A DNA stretch of 64,000 nucleotides from Runella sp. (GTDB lineage: Bacteria; Bacteroidota; Bacteroidia; Cytophagales; Spirosomataceae): NCBI RefSeq assembly GCF_027484545.1, contig NZ_JAIXST010000322.1:1-64000 (forward strand), read 5' to 3'. Below the pieces are notes generated by a model. It searched no databases. It saw only the letters and a program-made list of their open reading frames with translations, and was not told the origin of the DNA. Shown here piece after piece: positions 44,701 to 53,311 of the stretch. Within the stretch, counting starts at the first letter, position 1. Each line of letters begins with the position of its first letter. A program made the position numbers and the translations under genes.

Positions 44701-44830
44701 CAGCGGCAGTTGTCGAAGAAATCGCTTGAGGGATGGCTTGTTTGGGCGTTTGAGTTGTCGATTTTTTCTTTTGGGAAAAGGAGGCAGTACCCAAAAGAAG
44801 GAGAATAGGGATAATGTAGCGGTTTTTCAT
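41798..44830 (-). CDS. Exported BNR/sortilin-like beta-propeller protein
   Basis: 1010 aa with a signal peptide (MKNRYIIPILLLLGTASFSQ). From residue ~60 it carries many BNR/Asp-box repeats of S-x-D-x-G-x-T-W type (STNGGKTWQHLG, TTDGGKTWKKTL, STDSGETWKLL, SEDGGQTWKKTH, SMDAGKTWKSLD, SKDGGYTWTK, STDYGQNWQPIG). These build two large propellers like VPS10/sortilin and xyloglucan-binding proteins. The last ~200 residues include a beta-sandwich-like part and a basic tail (KAPERRSSRRMNAVPANIST). It is often annotated as glycosyl hydrolase, but no catalytic residues can be confirmed. There is no T9SS sorting domain. Confidence 0.88.
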   Translation of the reverse strand: MKNRYIIPILLLLGTASFSQKKKSTTQTPKQAIPQAISSTTAAERMAGYEQRKKIDASSLVNNVKFRSIGPTNMSGRVVDLDVNNANPTHFFVAYASGGLWKTENNGMSFTPLFDNEASMTIGDITVDWKTNGQTIWVGTGENNASRSTYSGTGIYKSTNGGKTWQHLGLEDTHHIGQVILHPTDPNTVWVAAVGHLYSSNTERGIYKTTDGGKTWKKTLYIDDKTGAIDLDLDPSNPAVLYASMWHKERRAWNFVEGGKTSGIYKSTDSGETWKLLTVENSGFPTGDGNGRIGLSIYPKNPNLMYAFIDNQVRRKETPPRTAPTGITTRALRTMNKEDFLKFSDAEINEFLDAANFPEKYNGKKIREQITADKLTVKNLYDYVTGANDEVVNSPVSGAEVYKSEDGGQTWKKTHTEPIDAVSSFGYYFGQIFVSTENPDRIIIYGVPILQSMDAGKTWKSLDASNVHSDHHALWFNPKNADHILIGNDGGLNLTYDGGKNWSHLNPIPVGQLYAIAVDMEKPYNVYGGMQDNGVWWGTSQPGEEVRPWKSVMGGDGMQIQVDWRDNSTVYTGFQFGNYFKVNKNTYPAGMKRLQMPLVDIGEAKLRFNWQSPIVVSRHNQDIVYFGSNKFHRSLDKGETFQTLSGDLTKGPKEGDVPFGTLTTLDESPKKFGLLYAGSDDGLIHVSKDGGYTWTKISDALPQNLWISRVVASTHNEAVVYASLNGYRDDIFKPYLYVSTDYGQNWQPIGTDLPAEPINVVREDPKNAAILYVGTDNGVYVSLNQGKTFMRMSRGLPAVAVHDLIVHSRDNELVVGTHGRSIYIGDVSLIQQLADTLTNKEIHFFALKPLNYSPNWGRMFDKYSEPRVQKYEIPFYTKASGKSSIRIQTDKGLTLRTLTDDSEAGLNFVDFDLAIDTTAKAEYEKFLNAAKKKDEKEIKLEKADDGKLYIRAGKYKVVVETTTGTKAEQVLEIKAPERRSSRRMNAVPANISTPGEFEEWMEEMDLEGKK

Positions 44831-44882
44831 TGATGAAGTTAAGTAAAAAGGTTATGGTTATTACGTAAAAAACTTGACTTAC

Positions 44883-45386
44883 TTATTGCAAATAGCCTTT
44901 ATCGGGCAAAGAACTGTCATCTACCACGTAAGTATCAGACCAACGGTCATGCCAGCCCTGAGGAGTTTCGGTTAAAAAACTAAATCCATCGAAAGGGACG
45001 ATTCTGGAAAAATTGCGCGTTATCAACTGATTCAAAGTAGGCCTAGTACCGTCGATGCTTACCACTCTGGTTTTGGTCAGCATTTTTCCGATGGATTTGC
45101 CGTTGGCAACGTATTCAAAAAACAAACAATAAAGACAGTACATTACTCCCGTAAAGATGCGATCCAGTATAGGATTCATCCGCTCCAAATCAGAGAAAAA
45201 AGTAAATTCTTCGTCGCCCGTCACTAATCCGGCAATGATACCGATAGCAACGACCAAAAACATGAAAAAGCCAAGAAAGATAATGTAATCAACAATAAAG
45301 TTAACCAATAGCTTTGCCAACGTAGTAGGACGAAGGGAATTACGATAGAGTTCATTTTCATCTAACAAAGGCAAATCCTCTTCCAT
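44883..45386 (-). CDS. RDD-family membrane protein
   Basis: 167 aa. A polar N terminus leads to LRPTTLAKLLVNFIVDYIIF and a first helix ending GFFMFLVVAIGIIAGLVT. A second helical segment follows (RIFTGVMYCLYCLFFEYVAN), then GKSIGKMLTKTRVVSIDGTR and ITRNFSRIVPFDGFSF, which match the RDD family pattern. The function of the family is poorly defined; some are implicated in transport. The gene lies between GH3 and the BNR-repeat gene on the same strand, with spacers of ~50 bases on both sides, so it is probably cotranscribed. Confidence 0.82.
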   Translation of the reverse strand: MEEDLPLLDENELYRNSLRPTTLAKLLVNFIVDYIIFLGFFMFLVVAIGIIAGLVTGDEEFTFFSDLERMNPILDRIFTGVMYCLYCLFFEYVANGKSIGKMLTKTRVVSIDGTRPTLNQLITRNFSRIVPFDGFSFLTETPQGWHDRWSDTYVVDDSSLPDKGYLQ

Positions 45387-45435
45387 TAGTTTGAAACGAT
45401 TAGGTCAAAATGATAGGGCATCCTTTTTCAAAAAA

Positions 45436-46926
45436 TCAATCAACAACTAATTCATTGGCAATTTTACGGTCATTGGCCAAACGGGGCACTTTGTTTTGCC
45501 CCCCTAATTTTCCCTGAGAGCGCATATAATCAATGAAAGCATTTTTTGGAAGCGATGTAATTCGTAAAGGGCGCAAAATACTGCCTGAAATTAAATCATC
45601 GTAATACACATTGAGTTCAGACAAACGCTTATCAACATCAAACGAAAACCGTGTCAGATCGTTAGGCGGTGTAGAAAACTCAACAAGCCACTCATGATAA
45701 GGAAGTCCTTCCGCTGGGGTAACCATGGGGGCTACGGTAAATTCTACGACCTCTGTTTCAGGATGATGATGCATAGCGTATTGAAGTGCTTTTTCTACTT
45801 CTTCGCCAATTACGTGCTCGCCAAAAGCCGAAATAAAGTGTTTTATTCGGCCCGTTACCAACAAACGATACGGGTCTTTAGAAACAAATTTGACTGTATC
45901 GCCAATCGAATACCCCCAAAGTCCCGCATTATTGTTGATGATAAGGGCGTAATTCTTTCCCACTTCTACCTGCTCTAAACTCAGACGCGTAGGGTTTTCA
46001 TTGAAAAATTCTTCCGTAGGAATAAATTCAAAAAATATTCCCGTATCAGCTAAAAGCAATAACCCTTCTGCGTGTTGAGAATCCTGATAGGCAATAAAGC
46101 CTTCGGAAGCAGGATACATTTCGATAGAGTCAATTTTTTTACCAATCGACTCGTACAATTTAGCTCGGTACGGTTCAAAATTGACTCCGCCATATACAAA
46201 CAACTGAAATTCTGGAAAAACATCTTTGACAGGCTTGCCCGTGCGAGCAATGATACGGTCAAAGTACATCTGAACCCAAGGCGGAATCCCCGAAATCAAC
46301 GACATCGGTTGAGCAATGGTCTCGTCTATAATTCGTTCGAGTTTTTCTTCCCATTCTTCAATACAATTGGTTTCGTAGCTTGGAAGTTGATTGGTGCGCA
46401 GGTAAGCAGGAACGTGGTGATTGGAAATCCCCGACAGTCGCCCTGTAGGAACGCTGCCTTTGGTATCCAAAACCGGGCTTCCCGACAGGAAAATAAGTTT
46501 ATTATCCAAAAATTCCGCTCGACCTGTCTCATTGATATAATTCAAGAGCGCGTCTCGGGCAGAATTGATATGATTTGAAATGGAATCTTTACTGATAGGA
46601 ATGTATTTGACGCCCGAAGTGGTGCCCGAAGTTTTGGCAAAATAAAGAGGCTTTCCCGGCCAAAGGACGTCATCTTGACCATCAATGATTTGATGAATGT
46701 ACCCTTTTAAATCTTCGTAATCCCGAACGGGAACGGCTTGTTTAAAATCTTCGTACATACGAATGTCTTTAAAAAAATGGTCTCGTCCGAAAGAAGTATT
46801 TTTAGCTTGATTTACCAGCTGTTGGCGCCATTGGTCTTGAGCGGCCGGTGCGTTGTACATCCAACTTTGTTGCTGACTGACTATGTATTGAGCCAGAGGT
46901 TTACTGAGCGAAGAGCGGAAGCCCAT
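45436..46926 (-). CDS. GH3 (auxin-responsive promoter) family acyl-adenylating protein
   Basis: 496 aa. The adenylate-forming motifs are visible: YFAKTSGTTSGVKYIPISKD (ATP/AMP-binding loop), FVYGGVNFEPYRAKL, IEMYPASEGFIAYQDSQ and YRLLVTGRIKHFISAFGEHV. Bacterial GH3 proteins belong to the firefly luciferase superfamily and are presumed to activate a carboxylic acid and join it to an amino acid or another acceptor. Substrates in Bacteroidota are unknown. It is the first gene of a probable operon with the RDD and BNR-repeat genes. Confidence 0.92.
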   Translation of the reverse strand: MGFRSSLSKPLAQYIVSQQQSWMYNAPAAQDQWRQQLVNQAKNTSFGRDHFFKDIRMYEDFKQAVPVRDYEDLKGYIHQIIDGQDDVLWPGKPLYFAKTSGTTSGVKYIPISKDSISNHINSARDALLNYINETGRAEFLDNKLIFLSGSPVLDTKGSVPTGRLSGISNHHVPAYLRTNQLPSYETNCIEEWEEKLERIIDETIAQPMSLISGIPPWVQMYFDRIIARTGKPVKDVFPEFQLFVYGGVNFEPYRAKLYESIGKKIDSIEMYPASEGFIAYQDSQHAEGLLLLADTGIFFEFIPTEEFFNENPTRLSLEQVEVGKNYALIINNNAGLWGYSIGDTVKFVSKDPYRLLVTGRIKHFISAFGEHVIGEEVEKALQYAMHHHPETEVVEFTVAPMVTPAEGLPYHEWLVEFSTPPNDLTRFSFDVDKRLSELNVYYDDLISGSILRPLRITSLPKNAFIDYMRSQGKLGGQNKVPRLANDRKIANELVVD

Positions 46927-47018
46927 TGTAGAGTCGTTATTGGTTAGTGGTCAATCGTCAAAAAACGGACACAAGCACCAAAAATAGACGTTTTATGCTT
47001 TACGCTCAATAAAAAAGT

Positions 47019-47046
47019 AACCACATAGACACAGAGTCCACATAGC
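47019..47046. repeat. ACCACATAG-type repeat fragment
   Basis: AACCACATAGACACAGAGTC followed by CACATAG repeats the word found at 29456-29465, here in the spacer between the OmpA-type gene and GH3. Confidence 0.45.
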
Positions 47047-47057
47047 TTTACTGTTAA

Positions 47058-49523
47058 TTATCTGATTTCCAAAACCTTAAATTCAGTTCTTCGATTACGT
47101 TGATACTCTCCTTCGGTGCAAATTACTCCATCTACACAGCCATTTACCAGCATACTTTCTCCCATGCCAGTTGCTTGCATACGAGTGCGGGCTATCCCTT
47201 TTGCCGCCATATAATCAACCACTGCCTGAGCCCGTTTTTGAGAAAGAGATTTATTATATCCCGCATCGCCACGGCTATCGGTATGAGATAAAATTTCGGC
47301 TTGCAGCGAAGGGTATCTTTTCATGGTAGCTACTAATTTATCCAACTCCCGGGCAGCATCCGGCCGAATTGCCTGTTTTCCCTGATCATGGTAGATGTTA
47401 TCCAACTGAACAATATCTCCTTTTTTCAACAACCCTACGTCTTTGGACAGGACTTTCGGCTGTGCCTTTTTAGGTACTTTGCCAATTTTGAGGGTATTGG
47501 TTCCGTAGGTGTCTTTTGAATAAATTAAGGTATAATCACAGCCTTCGGCAATCTCAAAATCATATCGGCCATCAGGACCCGTAATCGCCTCATAAATCTT
47601 TTTATCACATTCATTCCGAAGTTTTACCAATACACCTTCAATCGGCTGACGGTCTGTTTCGGTGCGGACAATTCCGCGAACCCGAGAGTGCTTCAAATTT
47701 TGGGCAGCATCGGTTTGATTAGTCTTTTTTTTTTCCGGAATTAACGCTTTAGCAACCGTTTCAGTAACAATGGTAGGCTTGGACAAACTCACTTCCAGAC
47801 GGGTAGGTTTATCATCCGTTAAATAACGAGTTGAAAAACCGATTGTATTCCCCATAAAACCATCCTTAGAAACGGTAAAAACAAAGTCATTGTCAGAAGC
47901 TAAGCACAAGTGTGCCCAACCGTTGGCATCCGTTTGGAGAATCTTATCAGTCCCTTCTCCTCCTATTTTTGAGCGAATGGTAATGGTAGCACTGTCTAAA
48001 TGCTGCATGTTTTGAGTATCAAATACCCGCAACAACAACTCACGGCATTCGTAAAGTGAACTTTCACGAGTAAAGCGATAAATATCATCATCTCCTTCAC
48101 GGCGGTTACTGCTGAAATACCCTGTTGTACGGGAAGCATCAGTAACGAGTCCAAAATCATCTGCTTTAGAGTTGATCGGAGCATCCAAATGAATTACTTC
48201 AATCACTTTTGTGCCGTCTTTGCTAAGAATTGCATAAAACAAATCCAGTCCACCCAATCCACCTTTTCGTCCCGAAGTAGAAAAATATAAATTACCGCGC
48301 TCATCTACCGTAGGAAAAACTTCGTCTTGGCGCGTGTTGAGTTCTTTTCCCAAATTAATGGGTTTAGACCACTGCCCGTTTTCAAAATGTGATACGTAAA
48401 TATCCTTTCCTCCGATACCCTTGGGCATATCTGACACAAAATAAAGGAGCGTACCATCTTTACTCAAAGAGGGGTGAGCCGTAGAATATTCGTCGCTGTT
48501 GAAAGGCAATTCCTGCACATTTGCCCAATCTCCGTTGCCCCATTGTGCTGTATACAATTTGAGTTTGATGTTATTGTCATCACTTATCCCTTTTTGACCT
48601 TCATTGAAATTATTTCTTGTAAAAATAATTCGAGAGCCATCGGCGCTGAAAGTTGCGGGTCCTTCGTGAAAGCGAGTATTCAATTCTTTACTGAAAGGCG
48701 CGGGCTTTCCAGGTTTTGCCACTGCTCCGGTTGTATTATTCACTTGTTCGTTCAGGCCATAACTATTATAAACGCCAATGGTCCTTGAATCATTAGAAGT
48801 AATACGTGTATACGAATCGCTACCCAATTTTGTATTTTTAGGACGGTCTGCATGAGTAGTTTCTTTGGCTTCCGCTTCTGAACCATCGGCATTAAGTGAC
48901 CCTAACGATTTTATTTCATCGGGTTTGGTTACATAAAACAAATCCAAGTAGCCTTTTTCGGGAGATTCAGAAGAAACGGCAGCGGGCGCTTTTCCCGAAA
49001 CATAAACCAGTCCATCCCGAAAATACATAGGACTAAATTCTGCGTTAGGCGTGTTTATGGCCAAATAATCTATCCGATACGTAATTTTCTTTTTGGTAAA
49101 AGTTTCCGCATTCTGGGCCTGCCGACTCTCTGTCAATTTTGAACTTTGATACCGTTCAAAAAACCGCTGAGATTCCTGCATTTTTCCATTATTCGCCAAC
49201 ACTTTCGCATAATGCAAATAGTGATTTGCCAACGACCCGGAAAGCGGTTCTTCAGGAAGACCCTCCTGATAAAATTGCTCTGCTTTGACATTATCTCCCA
49301 ACTTAAAATACGAATACGCCATGTTAAGTTGAGCCAGTTTACGCTGCTCAAGAGGCAACATGCCTTCGTCAAGTACTTCCTGATACAATGCAACCGCTTT
49401 GGCGTAAGATTGCGTATCAAACTGACGATTAGCTTGCTGTAACAACGTTTCTCGAATGGGTGTCTGTGCCATTGCAGCAACTGAAAAGAGTGTTGCCAAA
49501 CAAAAATGCTTTAATTTAATCAT
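47058..49523 (-). CDS. PorE-like protein: TPR, PD40 propeller, regulatory domain, OmpA domain
   Basis: 821 aa from ATG 49523, which puts the signal peptide first (MIKLKHFCLATLFSVAAMAQ). Domains: TPR repeats (~20-130; AKAVALYQEVLDEGMLPLEQ), PD40 propeller blades (~180-480; GPATFSADGSRIIFTRNNFN, AHPSLSKDGTLLYFVSDMPK, EVFPTVDERGNLYFSTSGRK), a carboxypeptidase-regulatory-like domain (~605-680; RGIVRTETDRQPIEGVLVKL) and a C-terminal OmpA peptidoglycan-binding domain (LQAEILSHTDSRGDAGYNKS, ending RRTEFKVLEIR). The order matches PorE, a T9SS outer-membrane component, and its paralogues. It lies 58 bases after a T9SS-type cargo gene and probably serves it. Confidence 0.88.
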   Translation of the reverse strand: MIKLKHFCLATLFSVAAMAQTPIRETLLQQANRQFDTQSYAKAVALYQEVLDEGMLPLEQRKLAQLNMAYSYFKLGDNVKAEQFYQEGLPEEPLSGSLANHYLHYAKVLANNGKMQESQRFFERYQSSKLTESRQAQNAETFTKKKITYRIDYLAINTPNAEFSPMYFRDGLVYVSGKAPAAVSSESPEKGYLDLFYVTKPDEIKSLGSLNADGSEAEAKETTHADRPKNTKLGSDSYTRITSNDSRTIGVYNSYGLNEQVNNTTGAVAKPGKPAPFSKELNTRFHEGPATFSADGSRIIFTRNNFNEGQKGISDDNNIKLKLYTAQWGNGDWANVQELPFNSDEYSTAHPSLSKDGTLLYFVSDMPKGIGGKDIYVSHFENGQWSKPINLGKELNTRQDEVFPTVDERGNLYFSTSGRKGGLGGLDLFYAILSKDGTKVIEVIHLDAPINSKADDFGLVTDASRTTGYFSSNRREGDDDIYRFTRESSLYECRELLLRVFDTQNMQHLDSATITIRSKIGGEGTDKILQTDANGWAHLCLASDNDFVFTVSKDGFMGNTIGFSTRYLTDDKPTRLEVSLSKPTIVTETVAKALIPEKKKTNQTDAAQNLKHSRVRGIVRTETDRQPIEGVLVKLRNECDKKIYEAITGPDGRYDFEIAEGCDYTLIYSKDTYGTNTLKIGKVPKKAQPKVLSKDVGLLKKGDIVQLDNIYHDQGKQAIRPDAARELDKLVATMKRYPSLQAEILSHTDSRGDAGYNKSLSQKRAQAVVDYMAAKGIARTRMQATGMGESMLVNGCVDGVICTEGEYQRNRRTEFKVLEIR

Positions 49524-49581
49524 GGGTAAGTGCATTTTTGCCCGAATTGGGCTATTATCATTTTTAACGAACCACTATTAA

Positions 49582-51922
49582 TTAACGGCTTATGGTCATA
49601 AATCTCGAAAACTCCCGCCCGTCATTGAATTTAATCACATAAAAATTAGGTGCCAGCAGGAACATTGGTTTGGGCGATAACGCCACCATTCCAATCATTT
49701 TTATAATCCTCTGTTTTATAAACCAGTCCACCCCAACGATTATAAATTTCTAAAGCGGCTCGGAGGTTGACTGGCTTTTTTATGACAAAAAAGTCATTGA
49801 TACCATCTGAATTGGGCGAAAACCCTTCAGGGATAAAAATGTCATTATCACTTCCTCTTAAGCTGCTAAGTACTAAAGGGGTTGCTTCTGTGTCATCCGT
49901 TGGATCCTCATTTTGATTAACATCGGGCCAATTTCCGTTGGCTGATTTGTCGGCACAAATATTTCCGTTAATGTCTAAGGCCGTTACCAAGGCTGTATTA
50001 AAATAGACACTATCCTGAGCATTGGTAAAATCAACTTTTGTTTTTACAATCACTGAGCGAGACTGCCCTGCCAACAATGAACTTTTTGCGGGTATTAATA
50101 ACTCAGACAGCCCTCCTTTACCCGTATAGCTTGTGTCAATACCCCACACTACTTCAGTACCGGTACTCGGGTCAATTGCTTTTATATCAGGCTTGCCTAC
50201 AATAACTGAGCCATTTTTAAATACTTTGTCCAAACTATCCACGATTCGTATTTCCACCAAATCATTTGTACCCATATTCACCACCTGAATCGCGTATTCT
50301 ATTTCAAACAAGTTGGCATTAAGGCGTGTCCAGCCTTTCACCAATTTGTTGATCCCAATCATTTCTTTGGGTTTACCGGTATCCGAATTAATTTTCAGCT
50401 CAGTCAAATCAGACCCTGCTTTACAAGGGCCTTCCCCGTCAGGGTCATCATTAAGAAATCGAACAGTTACTTTTCCCGCCTGACGGTCTTCGGGAGAAGG
50501 TGTATAAATCACTGACAACCCATTCGTTGTATTAAAATAACCGGTTCCGTTCGTACTCCAGTGTCCTGTATTGGCTGCCCCACCCACTTTGCCTTCCAGA
50601 TAATAATTCCCAGCAGTAGTCCGCTCTGTTTTAGTAATAAAAGCAGTTGCGGGGTTATTGGTACATACTAGTAACGGTTTATCACAAGAGGTAATAGTAA
50701 CTGCTATTGCCGCAGGCGCACTATAACAACCATTCGCATTGCGGGCAAATACGTAATAGGTACGATTTTCAGAAACGGCTCCTACGTCCGTCACCGGAGA
50801 AGATTCAGGAGAAGTTCCCATTCTGGCCTCATAATACACACCCACCGTTTGTTTTTGATTTACTGCCGATGACAAATCTACCGTAACAAAAGGGCACACA
50901 TTTTTTAGTTCTGCAACTACCTGCGGTAAAGCAGGAACTTCACTGTTGACTGAAACTGTAAGTGGAAGAGACGCGATGCTTTGACAATCCCCCCGCTGAC
51001 AAATCGCAGTATATTGGGCAGTTTCTTTAGGCTCTATAGTTAAGGTTCGTCCCTGCATTGTATTGTTCCATTGCACAACACCTCCAGTACACCCCTCCGC
51101 CGTAATCGTTACTTTTTCGCCAAGACAAACCGTCGTTTTACTGACTTTAAGTACCGGCGGTAAAGGAGGTGTTACCTGTACGCTAAACAAACTTTTAATT
51201 GGCTCACAACCTTCCGTCTCGCACATGGCCCAGTATTCCGTTGTATTTTCAGGCTTAACCGTAATTGTTTTGCCTATCTCGTTGCTCGACCATTTTACCT
51301 GTCCTGCACAATTCACTTTCGCTTCCAGAATATTGGTTTCGCCTTTACAAATCACCGATTTTGAGGCGCTTATCAACAAAGGTTCGCCCCCCATGACCGC
51401 CACAATAACCTCATCTGCAAAACAACTGACACAACCTTCAGAGCGGCAGGTAGCCGTATATTTTGTAGTACCAGTTGGCTGAACGGTTATTTCCTTCCCC
51501 GTCATTCCATTGGACCAAATAATATCACCTGTGCATCCCGTGGCATTCAAAACAACGGATTCACCAAAACAGATTTTTGTTTTATTCGCCTTTACGAGCG
51601 GAGTGCTCGGTATATTGATTGTGATTGTAAGTGCATTGGACTCGGCGCTTTTACAATCTTCTTTTTTACAGTAGGCCTTATACGTAGTTGTCTTAGTAGG
51701 GTATACGGTAAGCGTACTACCCGTTTTTTTATTTGACCATATTACTGTTCCATCACAACCGCCCGATTTAAGAATAATAGGCTGACCAACACAACTTACC
51801 TGTTTTTCGCTGCTGATTACAGGAGCAGAGATACTATCACAATCAGCTGTTTTATTTGCCCACAAAAGATTAGGAAATTGGGTAAATGCCGAGAATAATA
51901 CAGTTAGTAATATTGATTTCAT
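49582..51922 (-). pseudogene. Modular surface protein with frameshifted gliding-motility C-terminal (T9SS type B) sorting domain
   Basis: From ATG 51922 the protein begins with a signal peptide (MKSILLTVLFSAFTQFPNLL, then WA). Four Ig-like repeats of ~72 aa follow, each with C-x-G-E/Q, GC-x-G-x-[VI]-x-W-[SN]-N and a final paired cysteine (for example TKICFGESVVLNATGCTGDI). A fifth diverged repeat, a DUF11-like segment (VKGWTRLNANLFEIEYAIQV) and the gliding motility-associated C-terminal domain (IFIPEGFSPNSDGINDFFVI, YNRWGGLVYKTEDYKNDWNG) complete it. The open frame ends at 49646 with NVPAGT. Removing one base at about 49645 continues FYVIKFNDGREFSRFMTISR to a stop at 49582, the usual domain end. 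So the last ~22 residues are out of frame. Confidence 0.8.
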
Positions 51923-52022
51923 AGTTTGCCTTTTGCTTACAGTGTAGTATTTTATCACAAATCGTGCCAAGCTCTATTTATGCTTTTGTTTAATCCCATT
52001 CACCCAAAATATACCATTAATT

Positions 52023-52850
52023 ATGAGTCACTTTCAGGACAAAACCGTTTTCATTACCGGAGCAAGCAGGGGAATTGGATTGGCTATTGGTCTGCGATTA
52101 GCCCAGGAAGGGGCCAATATTGTCATTGCCGCCAAGACAGTGACGCCTCATCCCAAACTACCGGGCACCATCTATACCGCTGCTGCTGAAATTGAAGCGG
52201 CGGGAGGAAAAGCCCTTCCACTGGCGGTGGATGTGCGGGAAGAAGAACAAGTTTATGCTGCCGTTGAAGAAACCGTCCGAGTATTTGGCGGGATAGACAT
52301 TCTGATTAACAATGCCAGTGCGATCAACCTTACTCCTACCCTTGCCACCGACATGAAGCGCTATGATTTGATGCATAGCATTAATACGAGAGGTACCTTT
52401 CTGACCAGTAAGGCGTGTTTGCCTTATCTGCTGAAAGCCAACAATCCTCATGTACTCAATCTATCACCGCCGCTAAACATGGAAGCCCGTTGGTTTGCCC
52501 CCCATGTAGCCTATACCATGGCAAAGTTTGGAATGAGTATGTGTGTATTGGGGATGTCAGCTGAATTTCGAAAACAAGGGGTAGCTTTTAATGCTTTATG
52601 GCCCAAAACGGCGATTGCTACAGCTGCTGTTAACAATTTGCTGGGAGGAGAAGAATCCATTAAAAGATGTCGCAAACCGGAAATTATGGCCGATGCAGCC
52701 TACATGATTTTCACCAAAAACAGCCGGGAATGTACAGGCAATTTTTTTGTGGATGAGGACATATTACGTGAGAATGGCATTACAGACTTCAACCAATACA
52801 AATACGCCAACGTAGAAGACAACGAATTGCTTCCCGATTTTTTTCTATGA
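52023..52850 (+). CDS. Short-chain dehydrogenase/reductase (HSDL2-like)
   Basis: 275 aa. The cofactor motif is FITGASRGIGLAIGLRLAQE at residues 10-30, followed by an AAKT-type loop (VIAAKTVTPHPKLPGTIYTA) typical of the hydroxysteroid dehydrogenase-like 2 group. ILINNASAINLTPT and the catalytic YTMAK are present; the serine lies in NLSPPLN. Substrates of bacterial members are not established (citronellol or steroid-like alcohols have been proposed). The gene is alone on the plus strand, divergent from the surface protein gene with a 100-base shared spacer. Confidence 0.9.
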   Translation: MSHFQDKTVFITGASRGIGLAIGLRLAQEGANIVIAAKTVTPHPKLPGTIYTAAAEIEAAGGKALPLAVDVREEEQVYAAVEETVRVFGGIDILINNASAINLTPTLATDMKRYDLMHSINTRGTFLTSKACLPYLLKANNPHVLNLSPPLNMEARWFAPHVAYTMAKFGMSMCVLGMSAEFRKQGVAFNALWPKTAIATAAVNNLLGGEESIKRCRKPEIMADAAYMIFTKNSRECTGNFFVDEDILRENGITDFNQYKYANVEDNELLPDFFL

Positions 52851-53311
52851 CAGGTATTTTATTTGAAATAATAGACATACATCCAATCAGTTATTTTTTT
52901 AACTGCTAAAGAACAAATAGAGTAAAATCCAATGGCTGCTTACTTTGGATTAAACCTCAATATTCTAAAATTATAACTTATTGCTAATACTTGTGATGAG
53001 GACTGTTGGGGGTTGATAATCGAGGAGTTAAACCTCGGCAATGCTTTGCCAAAGCAAATTTATGAGTCGGTATTTTAAAAAAAATGCGTTTTCAAATGAC
53101 AGATTTCAAAAAAAATAAAAAAAAACTAATACCCAGCTTGAACGTTTTTTTTATGAAATCTTATAGCTTTGTACCACATTTTCTCTAACTATTTTAGAGA
53201 ATAGCCAACAAAAATTTTCTTGGTGAAAGCATTAACCATTTAAAATTTTCGTTTTCTTTACAGCGCAAACACTTAAACTATTTTTTCAATTAAACCCTAA
53301 AAGTAAGTCTG
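52851..53311. other. 461-base spacer upstream of the exbB operon
   Basis: It contains two small hairpins: CGAGG/CCTCG (53021-53037) and TGCTTT-GCC-AAAGCA (53042-53056). Long A and T tracts follow from 53090. TAGCTTTG (53164-53171) is a good -7 box with a TTG at 53138, 23 bases upstream and slightly too far. It is the best promoter candidate for the energy-transduction operon and would give a ~135-base leader. No coding frame was seen. Confidence 0.45.
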
